Shown here in pieces: positions 1 through 5,223 of a stretch of 5,223 bases of DNA (positions are counted from its first letter, which is position 1; each line of letters begins with the position of its first letter). The notes under the pieces are model-generated. The model was not told the origin of the DNA and did not search any database. It was given only the letters and a program-made list of their open reading frames with translations. The position numbers and the translations under genes were made by a program. The stretch spans positions 1-5,223 of the forward strand of contig CAYLUN010000192.1 in NCBI GenBank assembly GCA_964386865.1, written 5' to 3'. This DNA comes from CAYLUN01 sp964386865. GTDB taxonomy: Bacteria > Verrucomicrobiota > Kiritimatiellia > RFP12 > UBA1067.

Positions 1-508
1 ACGCCGCGTCGCCCGAGCGCAGCGCGGCCCGCAGCGTTTCGACGCTGCCGGACGTGGCGATGCGGCCCAGAGCAAGCAAGGCTTCTTTGACCGCGCCTTG
101 GGCCGGATCCGAGGCGAGCTTCCGCAGCGCGTCCTCGGCCTGCGCATCGCGCAGGGCGCCGAGCGAGTTGATGACGCCGACCCGCAGCTCGCCCTTAAGC
201 GTGACGAGCGCGTCGCGGAGCGCGGCCGAGGCAGATGGGGCGGGAATGTTCTCGAGCCCGCTGCGTGCGTACGCCGAGAGCTTCTCGTCTCCGAGCAGCG
301 CGGCCAGGGCGGGCACCGCTTCGGCGGTGCCGAACTCGCCGGCCTGCTGGCACGCGCGCGCCTTGCTGTAGAAGTCGGCGTTCGACTGAAGAACCTCGAC
401 CAGCTTCTTCGCTCTCTCCGAATCGCCGGAGGCAGCTTGCGCCGTCGGCGCGGCCCCGCTGGCGAGGACGAAAAGGCTAAGCGCGACGACTGTTTTTCGC
501 ATTTGCAT
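1..508 (-). CDS. Exported HEAT-repeat protein, 3' end missing (runs off left edge)
   Basis: The visible 169 residues start MQMRKTVVAL and carry a Sec-type signal: a basic start, a hydrophobic stretch at about residues 6-20, and a likely cleavage after Ala-Gln-Ala near residue 25. The mature part is Ala/Leu-rich helical repeats. Recognisable HEAT (PBS-lyase-like) units lie at about 46-75 (containing EAVPALAALLGD), 109-133 and 138-165 (KEALLALGRI), with a weaker one at 80-104. HEAT solenoids are protein-binding scaffolds, and no catalytic motif is visible. The start at 508 is preferred over the in-frame ATG at 502 because GAGGGGG is spaced better for it. The gene begins 9 bases after the dehydrogenase stop, so it is probably co-transcribed, perhaps as a partner or scaffold for the exported enzymes. 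That role is inferred from position only. The full length and any C-terminal domain are unknown. Confidence 0.85.
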   Translation of the reverse strand, partial: MQMRKTVVALSLFVLASGAAPTAQAASGDSERAKKLVEVLQSNADFYSKARACQQAGEFGTAEAVPALAALLGDEKLSAYARSGLENIPAPSASAALRDALVTLKGELRVGVINSLGALRDAQAEDALRKLASDPAQGAVKEALLALGRIATSGSVETLRAALRSGDAA

Positions 509-520
509 ATTACCCCCTCA
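509..520 (-). promoter_or_regulatory. Ribosome binding site of the HEAT-repeat gene, overlapping the upstream stop codon
   Basis: On the minus strand TGAGGGGGTAAT directly precedes the ATG at 508. The TGA stop of the dehydrogenase gene (518-520) supplies the first bases of the purine-rich GAGGGGG element. Aligned on GAGG, the spacer is 7 bases to the ATG at 508 but 13 to the ATG at 502, which decides the start. The shared stop codon and ribosome binding site suggest translational coupling. Confidence 0.6.
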
Positions 521-1840
521 AATGTTGAACGACCAGGGCTGACGGGTGGCGCGGCTCCGCATGCGGTTGGCCTCCTCGTCGTTGGCGAACACCTCCTTGA
601 CGGGGTCGAAGGTCAACTTCCGGCCCAGCTGCCAGGAGAGCTGGGCGGCGAAGCAGGCCAGGTGCGACTTGCGCATGATGTCCTCGTTGCAGACGGGCTT
701 GGCACGCGACTTCACGCAGTCGAAGAAGTTCCGCCCGTGCGACGCCGGGCTCGTGCCGACGCGCGGGAAGAGCTTCTTGCGGATCTTCATCAGGTTGTCG
801 GAGAGCGCGATCTCGCCGCTGTCGCCGGTCTCCACCCAGCCTTCGTCGCCCTCGAAGCGCACCGGACACGTGCCCGTGGAGGTCCGGTACTGCGGCTCGC
901 GCTTGCCGAACGCATCCGGCAGGAAGTCGCACATCACCTTGACGCCGTTGGCGTACTTGCAAATCACCTCAGCCTGGGTCGCCTCAAACTCCAGCGGCGT
1001 CGTGTGGTCCGCCTGGTTCGCCCACTGGCACAGATCGAGCGTGTGCGCGCCCCAGTCCAGAAAGTTGCCGCCCGCCTCAAAGTCGTGGTGGCCGCGCCAC
1101 CCGCCCGAGACGTAGCGGCTGTTGTAAGGCCGCCACGGGGCAGGCCCCAGCCAGCGGTCCCAGTCGCACTCATCCTTCGCCGGCTCGGCCTCTTCTGACA
1201 GCCACGCGTACGATTTTTTCGGCACGTAGACGGAGGCGTGCAGTGTGTGCACGCGACCGAGCCAGCCGTTGTGGGCCATCTGCGCGGCGTAACGGAAGTT
1301 CGACTGGCTGCGCCGCTGCGTGCCGGCCTGAAACACGCGCCCGTAGCGGCGGATGCCGTCTGACAGGGCTTGGATTTCCGCGATCGTCATGCCGCACGGC
1401 TTCTCGCAGTACACGTCTTTGCCGGCCTTGACCGCGTGCAGCGTCGCGAGCGCGTGCCAGTGGTCGCCGGTGGCGATGAGCACGGCGTCGATGTCCGGGC
1501 GCGCCAGCAGCTCGAACAGGTCGCGGTACATCACGCAGTCTGCGTTCTTGTAGTGGTCATCGGCCATCTTCTTGACCGCCTCGCGCCGGGTGCGCTGGAC
1601 GTCGCAGATCGCGACGAACTGCACGTCCTTTTCGGGCAGCATGACGGACAGGTCGAACCGGCCGCGCGGGCCGAGCCCGATGCCTCCCAGCACGATGCGC
1701 TCGCTCGGCGCCACCGCGCCGTCCAAGCCCAGCGCCGAAGCCGGAATCAGCGTCGGCAGCGCAACGGCGCTCGTAGCCATGGCCGTGCGGCGCAGGAACT
1801 GCCGGCGCGAAACCGCGGCTCTGGTTAGGTTCTCTTTCAT
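518..1840 (-). CDS. Tat-exported Gfo/Idh/MocA family NAD(P)-dependent sugar dehydrogenase
   Basis: This 440-residue protein has a complete Gfo/Idh/MocA layout. The N-terminus carries a twin-arginine signal, SRRQFLRR at 11-18, followed by a hydrophobic, Ala-rich stretch to about residue 38. The Rossmann fold starts near 48 with a GGIGLGPRG nucleotide-binding loop at 52-60, and Asp80 ends the second strand (AICD). The family signature CEKP lies at 145-148, with Lys147 as the expected catalytic lysine. The C-terminal domain has AGGNFLDWGAHTLD at 256-269, with Asp262 and His266 at the usual substrate and catalytic positions. The length is normal for the PVC 'oxidoreductase with Tat signal' type. 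Such enzymes oxidise or reduce a sugar or polyol hydroxyl; the Tat route lets the cofactor-loaded, folded enzyme reach the periplasm, as in Zymomonas glucose-fructose oxidoreductase. The start is fixed by AAGGAGGT just upstream and overlaps the preceding stop by 4 bases (ATGA). The adjacent DUF1080 genes suggest C3 oxidation of a glycoside; the substrate is not readable from sequence. Confidence 0.95.
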   Translation of the reverse strand: MKENLTRAAVSRRQFLRRTAMATSAVALPTLIPASALGLDGAVAPSERIVLGGIGLGPRGRFDLSVMLPEKDVQFVAICDVQRTRREAVKKMADDHYKNADCVMYRDLFELLARPDIDAVLIATGDHWHALATLHAVKAGKDVYCEKPCGMTIAEIQALSDGIRRYGRVFQAGTQRRSQSNFRYAAQMAHNGWLGRVHTLHASVYVPKKSYAWLSEEAEPAKDECDWDRWLGPAPWRPYNSRYVSGGWRGHHDFEAGGNFLDWGAHTLDLCQWANQADHTTPLEFEATQAEVICKYANGVKVMCDFLPDAFGKREPQYRTSTGTCPVRFEGDEGWVETGDSGEIALSDNLMKIRKKLFPRVGTSPASHGRNFFDCVKSRAKPVCNEDIMRKSHLACFAAQLSWQLGRKLTFDPVKEVFANDEEANRMRSRATRQPWSFNI

Positions 1841-2526
1841 TGGACCTCCTTCGCCCGTGGAGCCGGCGCGGACTTCACGTCCGCACTCAACCGTACGTTT
1901 CGGAAATGGATCTCGTCGCCCTCAACGGTCAGCACGATCCGTCCGGCTGCCGCGTCGCAGTCCGTAGCGCGGTTCACCTCGGTACCGTTGATACGCAGGG
2001 CTACTAGGCCGCCGCACGCCTCGATCTCATAGCGGTTCCACGCGCCGGCCGGAAGCTCGGCGTCGGCCGCGCGCTTGAGGTTTGTGAGCTTGCCGAACTG
2101 CGCGTGGTCGGCGCGCGCGAGGCGCTCCTCGGGGCCGGCGAGCGCGAAGCCGTCGAGCCCCCAGAAGTCGCCGGCCGCGCCGGCGTTGAGCTGCGCCTCC
2201 AGGCTGCGCGGCCAGATCTTATCCGGCCCCGTGACGCGAATCAGCACGCCGGCCTTCCCGGGCTTGACGCCCTCCGGCCGGCGCCACTCGAGGCTCAACG
2301 TGAAGTCGGCCTGGTTTTCCGCCAGCACCAGATAGCCCCGAGGCTTGCCGCGGCAGATGAGCACGCCGTTCGTGACCGACCAGACGTCCGACAGCCGGCA
2401 GCCCGCCTGCTCGGAATAGTGCTGGCGGGAGTCCAGCGGCTGCGCAAGCCAGCCACCGGGCTGCTCGCCCGCCAGCGTCGCGCCAGATACGAGAAGCGTT
2501 GCGGAGAACCACGTTTTCGCATTCAT
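1837..2526 (-). CDS. Exported DUF1080 protein (3-keto-disaccharide hydrolase family), short form
   Basis: The 229-residue protein begins with a Sec-type signal (MNAKTWFSATLLVSGATLA) with likely cleavage after Ala19. There is no lipobox, so it is probably soluble in the periplasm or secreted. The rest is one DUF1080 / PF06439 beta-sandwich domain, about 26-214. Visible signatures are WSVTNGVLICRG (49-60), the strand around DFTLSLEWRRP (74-84), IWPRSLEAQL (104-113) with the E-x-Q pair Glu110/Gln112, AGDFWGLDGF (118-127), a WNRYEIEA strand (163-170), and the closing GRIVLTVEGDEIHFRNVRL (195-213), which matches the family's G-x-I-x-L-x-x-E-G-x-x-x-x-F-R-N ending. Characterised family members act on 3-keto-glycosides. 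The gene overlaps both neighbours by ATGA. Its own ribosome binding site is weak: AAGGTG sits 11 bases upstream, so translation may depend on coupling. It differs clearly from the other DUF1080 protein here, so it is probably not a recent duplicate. Confidence 0.88.
   Translation of the reverse strand: MNAKTWFSATLLVSGATLAGEQPGGWLAQPLDSRQHYSEQAGCRLSDVWSVTNGVLICRGKPRGYLVLAENQADFTLSLEWRRPEGVKPGKAGVLIRVTGPDKIWPRSLEAQLNAGAAGDFWGLDGFALAGPEERLARADHAQFGKLTNLKRAADAELPAGAWNRYEIEACGGLVALRINGTEVNRATDCDAAAGRIVLTVEGDEIHFRNVRLSADVKSAPAPRAKEVQ
1841..1851 (-). promoter_or_regulatory. Strong ribosome binding site of the Gfo/Idh/MocA gene
   Basis: The minus strand reads AAGGAGGTCCA immediately before the ATG at 1840. 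This is a near-perfect anti-16S match located inside the last codons of the upstream DUF1080 gene. The spacer after AGGAGG is short (4 bases). It indicates independent strong initiation of the dehydrogenase in addition to coupling through the ATGA overlap. Confidence 0.75.
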
Positions 2527-3356
2527 TCCGGTTTTAGCACCTTGAGTTCGACTTTGCGGAAATCGACGGGCTGCCCCTCGCTCTGTAGGCCGATGAACCC
2601 TTCGCTCAGTATTTTGCCCTCTTGGAAAACCCTCGGGTCATGCCCGGCCACGACCCCGCCGCCGATCTGCGGCTGCTCGTATTCCAGCACCTTCTTGCCG
2701 TTGACGATGTGGACGATGCTGGCGCTGCCGCGCACGATGACCTCGGCCCGAACCCATTCGCTAGGCTGATAGGTGCCGGCGCTCGACTGGATGATGTGGG
2801 CCTGCGTCAGCTTGCCGTTGTGAACCACGTGGGTGCCGGGCGTACAGACGCAGCCGGTCGGGCGCGGCTTGCCGTCGGGCAGTCCGGCCAAGAACTGGAG
2901 CTCGAGCGCGATCGGCCAGTTCTGGTCGAGCAGGATCGTCTTCGGGTCCTGGGCGTGGAACATGACGCCGCTGTTCAGCACGGCATAGCCCGGCGCCCCC
3001 CGCTGCAGGCTGCCGACGAAGCGGTACTCAACGGCCAGGTGGTAGTGTGAGAACGGCCGCTTGTAGTAGAGGTGCCCGAAGCGGTCGCCGAACTCGCCGT
3101 ACTGATCGTACCGCACTTTGAGCAACCCGTCTTCGACGCGAAAGGTCTGGCCGTAATTGTCGTTGAGCGCGTGGTGGTTCAGCTTGACGGCCCAGTCGCC
3201 GAGATCCTTGCCGTTGAAGAGCTGTATCCACGTGTCCTCGCGGCCGGCGGGCATGTGTGTAGTCGGAGTCCCGCCCGGATGACGGCATCCGAGGATGCTG
3301 GCCAGCATCAGCAGGCCGGTGATTGCGCTGACTGAAAGAACCTTAGAATTAATCAT
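2523..3356 (-). CDS. DUF1080 lipoprotein (3-keto-disaccharide hydrolase family), long form
   Basis: The protein has 277 residues from MINSKVLSVS. An N-terminal hydrophobic segment (11-23) ends in ILGC, a lipobox with Cys24 as the lipidation site, so the mature protein is probably membrane-anchored facing the periplasm or outside. The DUF1080 / PF06439 domain spans about 42-274. It opens with WIQLFNGKDLGDW (43-55), the classic family start, then FRVEDGLLKV (72-81), NSGVMF (128-133), ALELQFL (150-156) with E-x-Q at Glu152/Gln154, and the closing GFIGLQSEGQPVDFRKVEL (253-271). Family members cleave 3-keto-glycosides made by Gfo/Idh/MocA dehydrogenases. The open frame continues upstream to 3698, but that extension is an Arg/Gly-rich shadow of the reductase gene. 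The start at 3356 is chosen for AAAGGGG upstream, the signal peptide, and the 20-base gap to the reductase stop. A pair of nearby cysteines (Cys169, Cys171) in the TGCVCTPGT loop may form a disulfide or bind metal. Its stop overlaps the next DUF1080 start. Confidence 0.93.
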   Translation of the reverse strand: MINSKVLSVSAITGLLMLASILGCRHPGGTPTTHMPAGREDTWIQLFNGKDLGDWAVKLNHHALNDNYGQTFRVEDGLLKVRYDQYGEFGDRFGHLYYKRPFSHYHLAVEYRFVGSLQRGAPGYAVLNSGVMFHAQDPKTILLDQNWPIALELQFLAGLPDGKPRPTGCVCTPGTHVVHNGKLTQAHIIQSSAGTYQPSEWVRAEVIVRGSASIVHIVNGKKVLEYEQPQIGGGVVAGHDPRVFQEGKILSEGFIGLQSEGQPVDFRKVELKVLKPE

Positions 3357-3371
3357 AAAAGCCCCTTTCTT
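3357..3371 (-). promoter_or_regulatory. Ribosome binding site deciding the DUF1080 lipoprotein start
   Basis: AAGAAAGGGGCTTTT precedes the ATG at 3356. The GGGG core sits 5 bases from the start, inside the 20-base gap after the reductase TAA stop (3377-3379). The area around this start is noticeably AT-rich compared with the GC-rich surroundings, which should keep the initiation region unstructured. It supports this start over the upstream in-frame codon at 3698. Confidence 0.6.
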
Positions 3372-3376
3372 CGGGT

Positions 3377-4420
3377 TTACGCCCACATGCCTTCGCAGCA
3401 GTCGTGCGGGTGATGCGGATATGGGGTGTTCATGCTGGCGACCGAATCCTCCTCGCGCTTGAAGATCGAGCCGCAGCCCTTGGCCATCTCCTGCAACTTG
3501 ATGGCATCGGCTTCGGTGGCGGGGCGGTAGGCCAGCCCGGCCGTGATCGCCTTGGCCTGAAGGTCGGCAAACGAGGGCGGGAAGCCCAGCACCACGCCCG
3601 GCAGCGACAGCGTCCAGCGGTAGGCGAGGTTGATGTCGTCCTGCGACTCCAGCGAGCGGTACCACCACTTGCGTGTGCGCTCCGCGTCTTGAGGCCACGC
3701 GCCGGCGTTCATGGTTTTGATCGACAGCACGGCGGCCTGCTTCTCCTTGGCAAGCGCCAGAACCTCTTGGCCGAAACCCCGCGTGTAGTACTCGACGTGG
3801 TTGATCGGGAACATCACGGTGTCAAAGTCGAACCCGCGCATCACCGCCAGCGCGGCCTTGGTCGTGTGGGCCGAGAAGCCGATGGCGCGGATCTTCCCCT
3901 CCTGCTTGGCCTGCAGCAACATCTCGAGCACGCCACCCGGGCCGAGCGCGGTCTGCACGTCCGCAGGTTTCACGAGATGGTGCAACTGGTACACATCGAA
4001 GTGATCCGTCTTGAGCTGCTTGAGCGAGTTCTCCAGCTCCGCGCGGGCGCCCTCCTTGTCGAGCTTCTTGGTCTTGTTGGCGAGAAAGTAGCGGCCGCGG
4101 TCAAGGCTCTGCAGCGCGACGCCCAGCTTGGTCTCGCAAGTCCCTTTTCCGTAGGCGGGCGCGACGTCGAAATAGTTCACCCCTCGCTCGAACGCCTGAC
4201 GCACTGAGGTGGTGCAGACCTCCTGTTCGTCGTGCATCAGCCCGAGCCCTGAAAACCCAACCACAGAGACCTTCCAGCCCACGCGGCCCAGCGGCCGCAG
4301 CGGCATCGCGCCCACCGTCGTATTCTCAGCCTCCGCCGCGCTTACCAGAACGGGCCGGACACCCAACAGTTCGCCGCCGGCCAAGCCGCCGACTACTTTC
4401 AGAAACGCGCGACGTTTCAT
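3377..4420 (-). CDS. Tat-exported aldo/keto reductase family oxidoreductase
   Basis: The 347-residue protein starts MKRRAFLKVVGG, a twin-arginine signal with RRAFLK at 3-8 and likely cleavage near Ala29. An aldo/keto reductase TIM barrel follows, about 38-315. The catalytic tetrad can be placed: Asp85 and Tyr90 in FDVAPAYGKG (correct five-residue spacing), Lys116 in LANKTKK, and His147 in DVYQLHHL. Further family marks are the opening LRPLGRVGWKVSVVGFSGLG (41-60), IRAIGFSAHT (177-186) and SIKTMNAGAW (233-242). Members reduce aldehydes or ketones, or oxidise the alcohols, with NAD(P)H. The C-terminus is unusual: GCG at 315-317 and a terminal HHPHDCC at 336-342, a possible metal site. The start overlaps the fucosidase stop by ATGA with AGGAGG 7 bases upstream. 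Beside a sugar dehydrogenase and DUF1080 proteins, a role in reducing a keto-sugar is plausible, but the substrate is inferred. An intracellular role is less likely given the signal. Confidence 0.93.
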   Translation of the reverse strand: MKRRAFLKVVGGLAGGELLGVRPVLVSAAEAENTTVGAMPLRPLGRVGWKVSVVGFSGLGLMHDEQEVCTTSVRQAFERGVNYFDVAPAYGKGTCETKLGVALQSLDRGRYFLANKTKKLDKEGARAELENSLKQLKTDHFDVYQLHHLVKPADVQTALGPGGVLEMLLQAKQEGKIRAIGFSAHTTKAALAVMRGFDFDTVMFPINHVEYYTRGFGQEVLALAKEKQAAVLSIKTMNAGAWPQDAERTRKWWYRSLESQDDINLAYRWTLSLPGVVLGFPPSFADLQAKAITAGLAYRPATEADAIKLQEMAKGCGSIFKREEDSVASMNTPYPHHPHDCCEGMWA

Positions 4421-5223
4421 TTGGTCTCCTCCTGTTTCTTGACCGGCACCGCCGCGGCCGCAAGATTATCGAACTCGAGCTTGATGACCCAGCCGGCGGT
4501 CAGCCGGTCATTGACCGGCAGATGCTTCAGGCGAAGGCAGCGGTCGGGCGTCAGGTTGTGCAGGCGAGGCAGGTCGGCCACGTCGAACGCGACCGGTTCG
4601 CCCGTGTTGAGCAGCGTCGCGCGTCGCGGCAGGTCAGCGAGCGGATGCAAGAAGACGGAGGAGGTTTCGGGCTCCTTGATCAGGTGCACATACAGCGTGT
4701 TGGCGCGGCGCGTGAGCACGACGTCGCGGTTGGACGTGAGGGCGCTGGCGGGCTCGACCTCGACGAGCGACTCGCGCACCGGGCGCAGCCAGGCGCCGAT
4801 GCGCCGCAGCGTCGCGGCGGATGCGCCGTCGATGGAACCGTCGGGTTTGGGGCCGACGTTGAGCAGGTAGTTACCGCCCTTGGCGAGCACCTTCTGGACG
4901 CTGCGGATCAGGTGCGCGTCGCTGTAGCGGTCCTCGTCCTCGCGCCAGCACCAGCTCTGGTAGCCGACCGCCTGGCACGCCTCGACAGGGGTATCGAACA
5001 GCGCCTTGGTGTTGACCGAGGCATCCCAGTCGCGTTCGGGCGTTCCGAAGTCGCCGTCATCATAGCCGCGGTTGTTGATGACCGCCTTGGGCTGGAGCTG
5101 GCGGATCAGCGCGCTGAACGAGGGGTCGCGGTGCTTGATCACGTTCGCGTCCCACCAGAAGCCGTGGATCTCGCCGTAGTTCGTGCAGAGTTCGCGCACC
5201 TGCGCCTTCACGTAGTCGAGGTA
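4417..5223 (-). CDS. GH29 alpha-L-fucosidase, C-terminal part (5' end beyond right edge)
   Basis: 268 residues of the C-terminal part are visible, beginning YLDYVKAQVREL, and the frame is open through the right edge. GH29 enzymes hydrolyse alpha-L-fucosyl linkages with retention. The window holds the end of the catalytic barrel: TNYGEIHGFWWD (visible residues 14-25), where Asp25 sits at the family's nucleophile position (usually W-x-D-G), then INNRGYDDGDFGTPERD (49-65), the YQSWCWRED strand (88-96), and GGNYLLNVGPKPDGSID (116-132), a hallmark of the family. A beta-rich C-terminal domain follows, about 155-255, and ends in KKQEETK. The nucleophile segment reads WWDAN rather than the common WFDG. 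The signal peptide, if any, and the N-terminal substrate-binding half are outside the window. The acid/base glutamate cannot be assigned from this part. As the first gene seen in the run it points to fucose-bearing glycans as the operon's target. Confidence 0.92.
   Translation of the reverse strand, partial: YLDYVKAQVRELCTNYGEIHGFWWDANVIKHRDPSFSALIRQLQPKAVINNRGYDDGDFGTPERDWDASVNTKALFDTPVEACQAVGYQSWCWREDEDRYSDAHLIRSVQKVLAKGGNYLLNVGPKPDGSIDGASAATLRRIGAWLRPVRESLVEVEPASALTSNRDVVLTRRANTLYVHLIKEPETSSVFLHPLADLPRRATLLNTGEPVAFDVADLPRLHNLTPDRCLRLKHLPVNDRLTAGWVIKLEFDNLAAAAVPVKKQEETK
4421..4433 (-). promoter_or_regulatory. Ribosome binding site of the aldo/keto reductase gene
   Basis: AGGAGG at 4428-4433 lies 7 bases before the ATG at 4420, within the last codons of the fucosidase gene. 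Together with the ATGA overlap it gives a strong, coupled start for the reductase. Confidence 0.75.

Noticed and set aside
98..1198. Long plus-strand open frame of 366 codons opposite the HEAT and dehydrogenase genes
   Set aside because: Its translation is Arg/Ala/Val/Leu-rich with no recognisable domain, and it spans the junction of two clear minus-strand genes. It is an antisense shadow in GC-rich DNA.
1370..1828. Plus-strand open frame of 152 codons opposite the 5' part of the dehydrogenase
   Set aside because: It lies opposite the Rossmann domain and encodes an Arg/Ala/Val-rich shadow without any motif.
2104..2769. Plus-strand open frame of 221 codons opposite the two DUF1080 genes
   Set aside because: It crosses the ATGA junction of two well-supported genes and its translation resembles no protein family.
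3331..3376. AT-rich patch at the reductase/lipoprotein junction as an internal promoter
   Set aside because: No convincing -35/-10 pair is visible. The patch is short and is explained by a ribosome binding site and the N-terminal codons.
3357..3698. N-terminal extension of the DUF1080 lipoprotein to an upstream in-frame start
   Set aside because: The extra 114 residues are Arg/Gly/His-rich, out of frame within the reductase gene, and would bury the lipoprotein signal. A good ribosome binding site supports the start at 3356.
3404..4207. Plus-strand open frame of 267 codons opposite the aldo/keto reductase
   Set aside because: It has low-complexity Arg/Leu/Gly/Val composition and no domain, and lies entirely inside a reductase gene with a complete catalytic tetrad.
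4417..5211. Fucosidase start at the GTG at 5211
   Set aside because: The frame stays open to the window edge and the upstream residues YLDY fit the GH29 fold. A start here would remove most of the catalytic barrel, so the gene is simply cut by the window.

Overview
The window is a single, tightly packed minus-strand gene run. It reads from right to left as six genes: a GH29 alpha-L-fucosidase (5' end cut by the right edge), a Tat-exported aldo/keto reductase, a DUF1080 lipoprotein, a second DUF1080 protein with a Sec-type signal, a Tat-exported Gfo/Idh/MocA dehydrogenase, and a HEAT-repeat protein (3' end cut by the left edge). Three of the five junctions are 4-base ATGA stop/start overlaps; the other two are gaps of 20 and 9 bases. 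No non-coding stretch exceeds 20 bases, so there is no room for an internal terminator and the set is very probably one transcript. Its promoter and terminator lie outside the window. I saw no tRNA, rRNA, mobile element, CRISPR array or long repeat.

The DNA is GC-rich, with strong codon-position bias. The combination of exported Gfo/Idh/MocA enzymes, several DUF1080 proteins, exported HEAT-repeat proteins and a fucosidase is typical of the PVC group (Planctomycetota, Verrucomicrobiota, Kiritimatiellota, Lentisphaerota). The exact phylum cannot be fixed from this window.

The most interesting reading is functional. DUF1080 corresponds to the 3-keto-disaccharide hydrolase family (PF06439). In the known keto-glycoside route, a Gfo/Idh/MocA dehydrogenase oxidises a sugar hydroxyl at C3, a DUF1080 enzyme then breaks the activated glycosidic bond, and a reductase can restore the free sugar. 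This operon carries a dehydrogenase, two different DUF1080 proteins and a reductase beside a conventional fucosidase. The dehydrogenase, the reductase and both DUF1080 proteins carry export signals. The cluster could therefore be a periplasmic oxidation-cleavage-reduction system for a fucosylated glycan or glycoside. Gene families and export signals are read from the sequence; the joint pathway and its substrate are inference.
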